From Rhizobium nepotum 39/7 (lineage in GTDB: Bacteria; Pseudomonadota; Alphaproteobacteria; Rhizobiales; Rhizobiaceae): 64,000 bases of DNA. Positions 1 to 8,048 of this stretch are shown here, piece after piece (the stretch's first letter is position 1; each line of letters begins with the position of its first letter). The notes under the pieces were generated by a model that was given only the letters and a program-made list of their open reading frames with translations, ran no database searches and had not been told where the DNA came from. The stretch lies in the NCBI RefSeq assembly GCF_000949865.1, contig NZ_JWJH01000019.1:1-64000 (forward strand), written 5' to 3'. A program made the position numbers and the translations under genes.

Positions 1-32
1 GGCCGCAGGTTCAAATCCTGCCCCCGCAACCA
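1..32 (+). tRNA. 3' end of initiator tRNA-Met gene (partial)
   Basis: The 3' part of a tRNA is visible: T-stem GCAGG (5-9) pairs with CCTGC (17-21) around the loop TTCAAAT, followed by the acceptor strand CCCCGCA (22-28), discriminator A and an encoded CCA (30-32). The acceptor strand ending in A at position 72 fits the C1-A72 mismatch typical of bacterial initiator tRNA, and the T-arm matches what I recall of alphaproteobacterial tRNA-fMet. The anticodon lies outside the window, so the isotype is inferred. Confidence 0.8.
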
Positions 33-56
33 AAGATCCCAATGATTTACGTTGAT

Positions 57-81
57 AAAGCCGCCCTCAGGGGCGGCTTTT
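57..81 (+). terminator. Rho-independent terminator of the tRNA gene
   Basis: A perfect hairpin AAAGCCGCCC-TCAG-GGGCGGCTTT followed by T lies 25 bases after the tRNA end, in the right orientation to end tRNA transcription. Confidence 0.8.
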
Positions 82-149
82 GCGTTTCCAGCACCACAAT
101 AGTCCAACTAAAAATACACCCGGGCCTGGGACTGTTGAAGGTCGCCAAA

Positions 150-356
150 ATCGACTGCTCGGCGCATACGCTTAATGAGTGGGCCAACAAGACCGAAGTG
201 GACAGCGGCAAGCGTGTAGGTTTGCCGCGTGACGTCGGGGAGAAGATGAAGGCTCTGGAGCGGGAGAACCGCGAGCTTCGTCAGGTAAATGAGATTTTAC
301 GCAAAGCCTCTGCATATTTTGCGATGGCGGAACTCGACCACTCACTGAAGCGATGA
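150..356 (+). pseudogene. IS3-family transposase OrfA remnant
   Basis: The translated segment contains AHTLNEWANKTEVDSG and a leucine-rich coiled coil with RENRELRQVNEILRKAS, the C-terminal two thirds of an IS3-family OrfA. The N-terminal helix-turn-helix is missing: upstream sequence runs straight into the tRNA terminator region. The in-frame ATG at 42 is not a credible start, because residues before about 37 do not resemble OrfA. The stop overlaps the expected OrfB start as in intact IS3 elements. No inverted repeat was found at the left edge. Dead. Confidence 0.75.
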
Positions 357-839
357 TTTCCTTCATTGATGCACACCGCTCGGTGCTCGGGGTCGAGCCG
401 ATCTGCCGATTGCCCCGTCCACCTTATTATGAGGTCATCGCCAAGCGCAACGACGTGGACCGTCTGTCGGTCCACCCGAAGCGGCATTGCCGTGAAGGCC
501 GAGATACGCCGGGTCTTCAACGCGAACTTCCAAGTCTATGGCGTGCGCAAGGTCTGGCGACAATCGCTGCGGGAGGGTTACGACATCGCCCGCTGCACAG
601 TCGCTCGGCTTATGAAGGCAATGGGGCTGCAAGGCATCATTCGCGGCAAACCGATCCGCACGACGATCAGCGACAAGGCTGCCCTACGCCCATTCGACCG
701 AGTGAACCGGCACTTCTTTGCTCCAGCGCCAAACATGTTGTGGCTTTCGGATTTCACCTATGTGGCGATCTGGCAGGGCTTCGTCTACGTGGCCTTCGTC
801 ATCGATGCCCTTGACCAGGCGCTTCGGAGCGGTTTTTGA
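353..839 (+). pseudogene. IS3-family transposase OrfB remnant, frameshifted and internally deleted
   Basis: The reading begins at 353 as MISFIDAHRSVLGVEPICR and moves to another frame around 420-500, where it resumes as EIRRVFNANFQVYGVRKVWR. The integrase core starts normally (WLSDFTYV with the first catalytic Asp, then FVIDA with the second), but FVIDA is joined directly to LDQAL. The roughly 20 residues normally between them are absent, and everything after, including the catalytic Glu, is lost. A catalytically dead scar of the element that also left the OrfA fragment. Confidence 0.75.
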
Positions 840-840
840 C

Positions 841-965
841 GCATCAGGATTTGTTACCGGTTTCTATGATCTCGCATTATTGGGTCAGCCTGTCGAGCAG
901 AGCGTCGGCCATCTTGCTATCACTGAACATGGTCGGCCGCTCGCCGAAAGCCAGTTAGACTGTAA
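841..965 (-). pseudogene. IS21-type helper ATPase (IstB) C-terminal remnant
   Basis: On the minus strand the segment reads LAFGERPTMFSDSKMADALL, then DRLTQ, a stop, CEIIETGNKS and another stop. This matches the conserved C-terminal region of IstB proteins (LAFGEWPxVFGDAKMTTALLDRLTHHCxIxETGN). Two in-frame stops show it is dead. It abuts the OrfB scar, so at least two unrelated elements decayed here. No other part of an IS21 element is visible. Confidence 0.6.
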
Positions 966-1014
966 CTTCCCGTTGGTTTGCGCGACGCCATTACAAGGTC
1001 CAACTTGAGTGGGC

Positions 1015-2067
1015 CTAAATCAACCTCAGTCCCGTACCGGGATCAAACACGTGAAGGTCGGAAGAGGCCACTTCAACACCGAGTACCTCGCCGATGGCGG
1101 GTCTTATTTCCGCAGGAACGGAAATATTGATCTCGTGGCGTTCGTTTTTCAGGCAGATCAGACGTGTCTCACCGTGGAACTCGTTCCGCTCGACGGTCCC
1201 GCGAAAGGCGTGGGTATCTTGATTTATGCGAAATGATCCGGGCCGAATTCCAACGGTGACCTCACCGGAGCGGAGGCCTGCCGGAGCTGTAAACCTGACA
1301 AGATTGTCGCCGAGCCACTCCTGTGTCATCTGCAATTGAAGGAAGTTCATGTTCGGTGTGCCAATGAAGCCGGCTGCGAACACTGTCCGAGGAGCCTGAT
1401 AAATTTCTTCGGGCGTGCCCATCTGTTCAATACGGCCATCTTTCATCAGGACAATGCGGTCGGCGAGGGTCATGGCTTCGAGCTGGTCGTGGGTGACATA
1501 TATGCTTGTCGTTTTCAGGTCGCGGTGGAGCCGCGCGATCTCGATCCGGAGACTGCCGCGCAGCTTGGCATCAAGGTTGGAAAGCGGTTCGTCGAAGAGG
1601 AAGACCTCCGGGGTCTTGATCATGGCGCGGGCGATGGCCACACGCTGCTGCTGTCCGCCCGACAGCTCCGTCGGCTTGCGCGCAAGATAGACGCCCAGAC
1701 CAAGCGCGTCGACCACGGGGGCCAGGCGCTGATCGATCGCGGCTTTGCCTATCCCCGCCCTCTCGAGACCGAAGGTGATATTGTCCCGCACACTCATATG
1801 GGGGTAAAGCGCGTAGTTCTGGAACACCATGGCGATGCCCCGGTCACCGGGATCGCGATCGTTCATCCGCTCGCCACCGATGAGCAGATCCCCGCCGGAA
1901 ATCTCTTCAAGCCCGGCAATCATCCGCAGCATGGTGGATTTTCCGCACCCTGACGGACCGAGAAAGACGACGAATTCGTGGTTGTCGATCTTCAGGTCAA
2001 AATCCCGCATGACCTCAAGCGAACCATAGACTTTCCGGATCCCCCGGCACTCAACAGTGGCCATCAA
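1015..2067 (-). CDS. ABC transporter ATP-binding protein, UgpC/MalK type (polyol/sugar uptake)
   Basis: A 350-residue ATPase that powers the sugar-type importer encoded upstream. Walker A GPSGCGKS is at residues 37-44, followed by Q-loop FQNYALYPH, signature LSGGQQQR, Walker [12 protein letters not shown] and H-loop VTHDQ. A C-terminal TOBE region with GIRPGSF is typical of the CUT1 (MalK/UgpC) group. It is the last gene of a five-gene minus-strand operon and its start overlaps the dehydrogenase stop by four bases (ATGA). The gene is intact although its 3' end lies only about 50 bases from the istB scar. The substrate follows from the neighbours: probably a sugar alcohol. Confidence 0.9.
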   Translation of the reverse strand: MMATVECRGIRKVYGSLEVMRDFDLKIDNHEFVVFLGPSGCGKSTMLRMIAGLEEISGGDLLIGGERMNDRDPGDRGIAMVFQNYALYPHMSVRDNITFGLERAGIGKAAIDQRLAPVVDALGLGVYLARKPTELSGGQQQRVAIARAMIKTPEVFLFDEPLSNLDAKLRGSLRIEIARLHRDLKTTSIYVTHDQLEAMTLADRIVLMKDGRIEQMGTPEEIYQAPRTVFAAGFIGTPNMNFLQLQMTQEWLGDNLVRFTAPAGLRSGEVTVGIRPGSFRINQDTHAFRGTVERNEFHGETRLICLKNERHEINISVPAEIRPAIGEVLGVEVASSDLHVFDPGTGLRLI

Positions 2068-3110
2068 TTCGTCTCCCCGTCCACGACGATCTGCAGCTTC
2101 ACGTCCTCCGGTCGGCCTTCGGCCGCTCTTTCGAAGGCGTCGATCGATTGATCAAAGGTATAGGTGCCGGAAACCAATGGCTTGAGGTTGACCTTGCCTG
2201 CGGCGATCAGCGCCAGTGCACGGTCGAACACATTGGCGTAGCGGAAAACCGTTTCAATACGGCATTCGCGGAAGCAGGCCGCCGCGAGGTCTACTGCAAC
2301 GGGTTCCGGCGGCAGGCCGACGATAACGACCGTTCCGCCCGGGCGCACGACCTTGAAGAGATCACGGACCGCGGCCGGTGCGCCGGAGCATTCAAAGACG
2401 ATATCGGCTCCCCAGCCTTCTGTTGCCTCGTTGACGGTCTCAATGAGATCGACCTGCTTGAGGTTGATACCAGTGATGCCGCCATAGCTTTCAGCTAGTT
2501 TAAGCTTCGTTGCGGAAATGTCGGAGATCAGCACGCGCGAGCAGCCGCCAGCAAGGGCGGCCAGTGCCACCATAATGCCGATCGTTCCGCAGCCGGTAAC
2601 AACCGCCGTATCGCCAGGCGTAATCTTCGCCCGGGCAGCAGCCTGCATGCCCACGGCAAATGGTTCAACCATCGCGCCTTCGGCAAAGGAGACGTTGTCA
2701 GGCAGCTTGTATGTGAAGCTTGCCGGATGAACTGTCTCAGGGCACAACACGCCGTGTACCGGCGGCGTCGCCCAGAATGTTACGGCAGGATCAACGTTAT
2801 AGAGGCCGAGCCGCGAGGCACGCGATTTCGGATCGGGGATGCCCGGTTCCATGCAGACGCGATCGCCGGGCTTCAGATGGGTGACGTTGGCGCCGGTCTC
2901 GGTGACGGTTCCGGCTGCCTCGTGGCCGAGAACCATGGGTTCATTGACGACGAAGTCACCGATGCGACCATGGGTGTAATAGTGCACGTCGCTGCCGCAG
3001 ACGCCAACGGTGTGGATACGAATGCGAACGTCATCCGGCCCCAACTCCTGAGGAATTTCGATATCGCGCAGGGAAAGTTCGCCGACATGTTCGAGGACAA
3101 GTGCTTTCAT
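2064..3110 (-). CDS. Zinc-dependent polyol dehydrogenase, xylitol-dehydrogenase type
   Basis: A 348-residue medium-chain dehydrogenase that probably oxidises a polyol to a ketose with NAD+. The catalytic zinc site shows as Cys38 (GVCGSD), His63-Glu64 (GHEAAG) and the later VEPF glutamate; the NAD fold starts at GCGTIG near residue 173. The structural-zinc cysteine cluster of sorbitol and alcohol dehydrogenases is absent: the loop reads [20 protein letters not shown], as I recall for bacterial xylitol dehydrogenases. It sits between permease and ATPase genes of a CUT1 importer, so transport and first oxidation are co-expressed. Xylitol is the best guess; sorbitol, arabitol or threitol are possible. 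Confidence 0.8.
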   Translation of the reverse strand: MKALVLEHVGELSLRDIEIPQELGPDDVRIRIHTVGVCGSDVHYYTHGRIGDFVVNEPMVLGHEAAGTVTETGANVTHLKPGDRVCMEPGIPDPKSRASRLGLYNVDPAVTFWATPPVHGVLCPETVHPASFTYKLPDNVSFAEGAMVEPFAVGMQAAARAKITPGDTAVVTGCGTIGIMVALAALAGGCSRVLISDISATKLKLAESYGGITGINLKQVDLIETVNEATEGWGADIVFECSGAPAAVRDLFKVVRPGGTVVIVGLPPEPVAVDLAAACFRECRIETVFRYANVFDRALALIAAGKVNLKPLVSGTYTFDQSIDAFERAAEGRPEDVKLQIVVDGETN

Positions 3111-3117
3111 GGGTCAG

Positions 3118-3936
3118 TCAACCTTGATCAGTTTTCTTGGAAAATGCGGCGTTGAGGCCACCGGCAAGCACCCCGAGCAGGATCAGCGGTGGCAGCGACA
3201 ACAGGACGACGGCGGCGTTCAGAATACCCCAGGGCACGTTCATGCCGAGCTGCGACATCTCGGACGCGATGATCGGCAGGGTCTTTGCCTTCGAGGTCGT
3301 GAGCATCATGGCAAGCAGGAACTCGTTCCAGACAAGGACGAAGGAGAAGGCGATGGCGCCGAAGACCTGGAAACGAGCAATCGGCAAGGCGATGCGGAAG
3401 AAGGTCGCATAAGGGCCAAGTCCGTCCACTCGGGCAGCTTCCTCAACGTGCAGGCTGACACGCTCGAAAGCCGGCACGGAAAGCCAGATGGTGATCGAGG
3501 CTGTCACGATGAGATAGGTCACGATCAGGGACAGACGGGTGTCGTACAGATCGAGGCCGAGCCAGATGACCAGCATGGGAATAGCAATCGCAACAGGCGG
3601 CAGGAAGCGCAGCGACAGAACGAAGAACTGCGCCTCCGCCGTGATCCTGTTCTTAAACCGGGCAATCACATAGGCCGCCGGTACACCGAGCACGGCGCCG
3701 AGGACGACCGCACTCGAGCAGATGATCAACGAATTCGTAAGTGCGCGCGCGACCGATCGGCGATTGAGCACATAACTCATATTGTCGAAGACGGGCTGGA
3801 AGATGAGCTTCGGCGTTGAGACCAGCAGGTCGGCATTGGTCTTGAAGGCGTTGAGCAGGGTCCACAGCAGCGGCAGCACGACAAGTGCGGCGGCAAGAAC
3901 CAACAAGAGCTTGAGCAGAAAGGTGGAGATCTTCAT
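3118..3936 (-). CDS. ABC transporter inner-membrane permease (CUT1, second subunit)
   Basis: A 272-residue membrane protein with about six hydrophobic segments, starting with an N-terminal anchor (residues 5-28). The cytoplasmic EAA loop reads EEAARVDGLGPYATFFRIAL, the contact site for the ATPase. Length and order match MalG/UgpE-type subunits. Its start overlaps the preceding permease stop by four bases, and the dehydrogenase follows after seven bases, so this is a tightly packed operon. Confidence 0.88.
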   Translation of the reverse strand: MKISTFLLKLLLVLAAALVVLPLLWTLLNAFKTNADLLVSTPKLIFQPVFDNMSYVLNRRSVARALTNSLIICSSAVVLGAVLGVPAAYVIARFKNRITAEAQFFVLSLRFLPPVAIAIPMLVIWLGLDLYDTRLSLIVTYLIVTASITIWLSVPAFERVSLHVEEAARVDGLGPYATFFRIALPIARFQVFGAIAFSFVLVWNEFLLAMMLTTSKAKTLPIIASEMSQLGMNVPWGILNAAVVLLSLPPLILLGVLAGGLNAAFSKKTDQG

Positions 3937-4796
3937 CGGTTCAGCCTCTTCCAGGTGAAGGTAAAGGTGACGATGGTCAGGACCATCATGATGACGGCCA
4001 TGGAGGATGCGTAGGAGATCTTGCCGGCTTCGATGAAGCCTTGGGAATAGGCATACATGTCAAGAGTCTCGGTAGAGATGCCGGGACCGCCGCGCGTCAT
4101 GACGTAAACAAGGTCGAAGGAGCGCAGACTCTCAATCGCCTTGACGAGCAGCAGACTGATCAAGGGTGCTTTCAGCATCGGCAGGGTTACGAAACGATGG
4201 ATTTCGAAGCGGGTCGCCCGATCTATCCGTGCGGCTTCCAGCGGTTGAGGCGGCAGGGATTCGAGAAGCTTCAAGATGATCACCGAAAAGAACAAGCCCC
4301 ATTGCCAGACATCGACGAAAGCAACAGCAAGGAGCGCGCCGAGCGGCGTCGACAGAATGTCGGGCGTGATGCCGGTGAGCTCCCTGACCGGCCAGGTCAG
4401 GGCGCCGTAGAGCGGATGAAAGGCGAACTTCCAAACAAAAGCGGCGCAAACGCGCGGCAAGAGAACGGGAATGATGAAGAGCACGCAGAGAACGTTGCGC
4501 ATGCGGGAGCTTGCTGCCTCGAACATGGCAATCCCGAGCGCAAGCCCTGTCGCCATGGTCAACGAGACGCTGATGACCTCCCACTTGAACGATACCCAGA
4601 GCGCATTCAGGAACCGGGCATCCGAAAACAGCGTCAGATAATTGGCAAACCAGACATAGTCTGCATCGGGTGCCGAAAGGGTCCGGTTCTGCAGAGAGAT
4701 ATTGATAGCGTAGATCGTCGGCACGAGCGCCAGAACGATCAGGACACCCAGAGTGGGTCCAAGAAAGACGTAAGGCAGCGAGCGGCCGCGGCGCAT
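3933..4796 (-). CDS. ABC transporter inner-membrane permease (CUT1, first subunit)
   Basis: A 287-residue permease with six predicted membrane helices, the first at residues 8-30. Its EAA loop reads PLEAARIDRATRFEIHRFVT. It matches MalF/UgpA-type subunits and would pair with the permease encoded immediately downstream. It follows the binding-protein gene after a 66-base gap that holds a strong hairpin. Confidence 0.88.
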   Translation of the reverse strand: MRRGRSLPYVFLGPTLGVLIVLALVPTIYAINISLQNRTLSAPDADYVWFANYLTLFSDARFLNALWVSFKWEVISVSLTMATGLALGIAMFEAASSRMRNVLCVLFIIPVLLPRVCAAFVWKFAFHPLYGALTWPVRELTGITPDILSTPLGALLAVAFVDVWQWGLFFSVIILKLLESLPPQPLEAARIDRATRFEIHRFVTLPMLKAPLISLLLVKAIESLRSFDLVYVMTRGGPGISTETLDMYAYSQGFIEAGKISYASSMAVIMMVLTIVTFTFTWKRLNR

Positions 4797-4820
4797 GGCA
4801 GATCCTCGGATTGGGGAAAG

Positions 4821-4842
4821 GGGCGCGTCATCAGACGCGCCC
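4821..4842 (-). other. Intercistronic hairpin after the binding-protein gene
   Basis: A nine-base-pair perfect stem, GGGCGCGTC-ATCA-GACGCGCCC, lies between the binding-protein stop and the first permease start with no T-run. Such hairpins commonly stabilise the upstream mRNA so the periplasmic protein is made in excess; that role is inferred here. Confidence 0.55.
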
Positions 4843-4862
4843 GTCAGACGGCTTGGGAGGCG

Positions 4863-6113
4863 TCAGAGTTTGGCTGCGAAGGCTTCGAGTTCGTTCAGCG
4901 TCGCCTTGATGTCGGTGCGGCTACCAGTGATCAGCTCTTCCAGCATGATGCCCCACTGGTTGCCCAATTCCTGCCAGCGCGGATCCTGCCAGAAGGTGAC
5001 GGTGGTCTTTTCACCAGTCGCAGCCATGGCATCGGCAAGGTTCTGGCCGAAGGTCTTGGCGTATTCCGGGCTCTGGTAAGTGCTGGTGCGGGTCAACTCG
5101 CCCGGTTGGCCGGCGGCGAGCCGACGGGCTTCCTGTTCCTTGGACGTTGCCCAGGCAACAAAGAGACCAGCACAGGCCTTTTCCTCATCAGTCTTGTTGG
5201 CCTTGGACGCGATTGCAAAGCCATGGGCGTAACCGGCCCCAGGCAGCGGTGACGGCGGAACAGAGAAGGCAACCTTGTCCGCGACCTGGCTCTGCGCCTT
5301 ATCGACGGACATGCCGCCAAGGGGTGCGGATTCGATGATGATCGCCACCTTGCCGGAGCGGAAGGCACCGGTGGACTCGTCCCAGGAACCGGTCTGCGTG
5401 CCCGGCGCCGAATATTTGAAGAGTTCGAGATAGGTCTCGGTCGCCTTTACTGCAGCATCCGAATTGAAGGCCGGCTTGCCGTCCTTGAACCACTCACCAC
5501 CGTTTGCTTTGAAGAAGGGCATCCAGCGCCAGACATTGGCGCCTGAACCGCGCTGTCCGCGAAGCGCTGTGCCGTAGACGCCATTGGCCGGATCATGCAG
5601 CTTCTGCACTGCGGCGAAATATTCGTCCCAGGTCTTTGGCGGCGCGATGCCTGCCTTTTCCAGGAGGTCGGTGCGATAGACCATCAGGTCGCCACCGCCC
5701 TGTACTGGCGCAAACCACGGCTTGCCATCATAGGTCGCAGCGGCGCGCATACCGGCGTCGAAGTCCTTGTAGTCGTATTCGGACGGGTAGAAGCCGTCAA
5801 GCGGGACGATCCAGCCAGACGAGGCAAAAAGCGCCAGATTGGCTTCATCAACGTAGTACACGTTGAAGCTTCCGACCGTCGAGGCGTCTGCCTGCGACTT
5901 CGCACGGCGATCATTCTCGTTGAGATAGCTGATCTCGAAGCCTGCACCCGAGAGTTCTTCGAACTCATCGACATATTCTTCGAGAAGGGTCAGTCCGTCG
6001 CGTGGCTGCGCCAGGACACGCACGTCACTGGTGCATTGTACGGCGGCAAAAGCGCTGGATGCGGCAAATATGGCGATAACCGCGCAGCTGGCGCGGAGAG
6101 CGTTGAGTGTCAT
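4863..6113 (-). CDS. Extracellular solute-binding protein, family 1 (polyol/sugar)
   Basis: A 416-residue periplasmic receptor for the CUT1 transporter encoded downstream. The ATG at 6113 is chosen because GGGAGGA lies just upstream and because it exposes a standard signal peptide (MTLNALRASCAVIAIFAASSAFA, cleaved after AFA; 23 residues by count). An upstream ATG at 6146 would bury the signal. The mature protein has family-1 features such as the VQGGGDLMVYRTDLLEKAG segment. It is first in the operon and divergent from an AraC regulator. The ligand is not readable from sequence; the linked dehydrogenase suggests a polyol. Confidence 0.88.
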   Translation of the reverse strand: MTLNALRASCAVIAIFAASSAFAAVQCTSDVRVLAQPRDGLTLLEEYVDEFEELSGAGFEISYLNENDRRAKSQADASTVGSFNVYYVDEANLALFASSGWIVPLDGFYPSEYDYKDFDAGMRAAATYDGKPWFAPVQGGGDLMVYRTDLLEKAGIAPPKTWDEYFAAVQKLHDPANGVYGTALRGQRGSGANVWRWMPFFKANGGEWFKDGKPAFNSDAAVKATETYLELFKYSAPGTQTGSWDESTGAFRSGKVAIIIESAPLGGMSVDKAQSQVADKVAFSVPPSPLPGAGYAHGFAIASKANKTDEEKACAGLFVAWATSKEQEARRLAAGQPGELTRTSTYQSPEYAKTFGQNLADAMAATGEKTTVTFWQDPRWQELGNQWGIMLEELITGSRTDIKATLNELEAFAAKL

Positions 6114-6146
6114 GATGTCCTCCCTGAATGGCAACTCCCTTGCCAT

Positions 6147-6236
6147 CGACGTTCACACATTTGCGCAAGCGACGGGCGTGTACTAGTTTGCCTCCGTCAC
6201 AGAACTGGTATTATATTGACATTTGTGCGCTGTAAC
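6147..6236. promoter_or_regulatory. Divergent promoter region of polyol operon and AraC regulator
   Basis: The region separates the minus-strand operon from the plus-strand regulator. On the minus strand a perfect TATAAT (6210-6215) could be the -10 of the operon, with no good -35 at 16-18 bases, as expected for an activator-dependent promoter. The assignment is a guess from spacing. Confidence 0.35.
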
Positions 6237-7187
6237 ATGAGTAATTCAATGCCTATTGCATCAGACTTTCCTCAAACAGTCTCTGAGACCTTCACCGCCA
6301 CGCGCGAGCAGATCGTGCTACCCGGAGGCGCTTCCTATCTGGTCCGGAGGGATGACTATCCCAATCCGATCTGCATCTGGAACTATCATCCCGAATGGGA
6401 GATTCACTTCATCCCCGACGCTACTGGATTTGCTTATGTTGGGGACTATATCGGCCCCTTTCGGCCGGGGCATCTGGTGCTCACTGGAACAAATCTGCCC
6501 CACAACTGGATCACGCCCGGTGCACCGGCTTTGCCAGGCCGCGACATGGTCCTGCAATTCGACGCGGATGCCCTGATCGGTGTTCGCGCGGTATGCCCCG
6601 AGTTTGAAGTGCTCCACCGGCTGAAGCCTCTGGCCCAACGGGGGATTGAGGTTCTGGGCCCAGACGCGCGCGCGATTGGAGAGAAGATTCTCGAGCTTCA
6701 CGCTGTGGGACACCGCGGTGGGCTAGGGCTGTTTCTGGAGATACTGGAAGCAATTGAAGCGGCTACCGAAAAGAGGCTGCTCGCCAGCGAACACTTCATA
6801 TCGGTCTACAACCAGGTGTCGGACCGCAGGCACCGCCGGATCGATCAGGCGATCCAGATCCTGCAATCCGATCCTGGTGCGCAGATGCACGAAGTGGCTG
6901 CGCTGGTTGGTTTCGAGCCGTCCGCCTTCTCCCGCGCCTTTCGACGTCTAACCGGGATGAACTTCTCTGACTACAGCCGATCCGTCCGCGTCTGGCGAGC
7001 AAGAACCCTGCTCGCGGAGACCGAGATATCGATTACCGATATCTGTTTCGAGGCAGGATTCAACAATCTGTCGAACTTCAATCGCTATTTCCGGATGGAA
7101 ATGGGACTTACTCCCCGGGCTTACCGAAAAGCCGCTCGCATAAGAGCCAAGTCCGTCATCAGAGGAGCCCCGGTTAAGACCACTTAA
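6237..7187 (+). CDS. AraC-family transcriptional regulator of the polyol operon
   Basis: A 316-residue regulator. The start at 6237 (MSNSMPIASDF) is preferred because the open frame further upstream runs through the divergent promoter and the binding-protein gene. The N-terminal half resembles a cupin ligand-binding domain (WNYHPEWEIHFIP). The C-terminal hundred residues carry the two AraC helix-turn-helix motifs, the first around MHEVAALVGFEPSAFSRAFR and the second around ITDICFEAGFNNLSNFNRYF, ending in GLTPRAYR. Divergent orientation suggests it activates the transporter/dehydrogenase operon when polyol is present. Confidence 0.88.
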   Translation: MSNSMPIASDFPQTVSETFTATREQIVLPGGASYLVRRDDYPNPICIWNYHPEWEIHFIPDATGFAYVGDYIGPFRPGHLVLTGTNLPHNWITPGAPALPGRDMVLQFDADALIGVRAVCPEFEVLHRLKPLAQRGIEVLGPDARAIGEKILELHAVGHRGGLGLFLEILEAIEAATEKRLLASEHFISVYNQVSDRRHRRIDQAIQILQSDPGAQMHEVAALVGFEPSAFSRAFRRLTGMNFSDYSRSVRVWRARTLLAETEISITDICFEAGFNNLSNFNRYFRMEMGLTPRAYRKAARIRAKSVIRGAPVKTT

Positions 7188-7348
7188 AGGGTGGTCGCGC
7201 CGCGAAATGATCGATCCTAGAGTTGCAACTGTTTTCTTGCCACACGCCTTATCAAGGAGCATATCCAGTTCTTACAAGTTGCTGCATTTCTAGCACCATT
7301 TGTGCTTAAATCCATGCCTGATCGCTTCGGCCAAACTGGCCGATCAGG

Positions 7349-7741
7349 CTACTTGTGCTCCTCATATTGTGGCAGGTCATCGGTGATTTCATACCATGCT
7401 GCCTTGGACTTGACGAAGATATGATGCGTTGGACGGATAGATGGAACGTCTACCAATGTACCCATGGCAACATGTATCCAGGCCGCATCCCGAACCAGGG
7501 AATAAAGAAGCGATCCGCAAACGCTGCAATGAGCATCGTGATTTTCCGGGCTGCCATAGATCAGCAGGCTGGACCCGCCGGTCATTACGGCCAGCTTTTC
7601 GCGGGGAATCCCCGCAAAGGCCTTGAAGGGGGAACCGGTCGCGCGCCGACAACCGGAACAATGGCAGTTAGCGGAGTACACAAAAGCGTCCTCGACCAGA
7701 TATTTCACGGCCCCGCAAAAACACTCTCCTTTTAGTCTCAT
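7349..7741 (-). CDS. GFA/CENP-V family zinc protein
   Basis: A 130-residue protein with the spaced cysteines of the GFA/CENP-V fold: CFC near residue 8, CHCSGC near 27-32 and HCSVCGS near 70. The family includes glutathione-dependent formaldehyde-activating proteins and many members of unknown role. It is monocistronic, set apart from the neighbouring operons, and nothing around it reveals a substrate. Confidence 0.85.
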   Translation of the reverse strand: MRLKGECFCGAVKYLVEDAFVYSANCHCSGCRRATGSPFKAFAGIPREKLAVMTGGSSLLIYGSPENHDAHCSVCGSLLYSLVRDAAWIHVAMGTLVDVPSIRPTHHIFVKSKAAWYEITDDLPQYEEHK

Positions 7742-7810
7742 TACGCGTCACTCCTCCACGACACCAATCCAATTTGTTACCTGAAGAGGGTAGATGGTCT
7801 ATGACCGAAA

Positions 7811-7833
7811 GCCCATTACGGTGGGCGTTTTTT
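7811..7833 (+). terminator. Orphan Rho-independent terminator
   Basis: Stem GCCCA-TTACGG-TGGGC is followed by G and six Ts. No plus-strand gene ends just upstream; the nearest is the AraC gene, more than 600 bases away across a minus-strand gene. It may terminate a short transcript starting in 7742-7800. Apart from this and the operator-like sites near 7956, I see nothing else in 7742-8048. Confidence 0.5.
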
Positions 7834-7955
7834 GCTGTCAGCATGCAGAATTTTCAGCATGTGCATGTGGAACAGCTCAGAAATTCAACACGCTGCTGGT
7901 TCTGTCGCTAGTCGCATTCGGGTTAAAATCTGACCTATTTTATTGATAAACAAAG

Positions 7956-7988
7956 TGAAATTATAGTTTCATAGAAACTGGCATGAAA
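7956..7988. promoter_or_regulatory. Candidate RpiR-type operator upstream of peptide ABC operon
   Basis: A perfect inverted repeat TGAAA-TTATAG-TTTCA (7956-7971) is followed by a third half-site TGAAA at 7984-7988, giving a second inverted pair with TTTCA. It lies 60-90 bases upstream of the binding-protein start at 8049. RpiR-family regulators often bind such A/T-rich TGAAA/TTTCA dyads, and an rpiR-like gene ends this cluster (14438-15322). The link is inferred. Confidence 0.4.
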
Positions 7989-8048
7989 TCTGCATCCTCT
8001 TGTTTGCTGGGCAGGGATCCGGTGGCAGACAAAAAAAGAGGGAACAGC

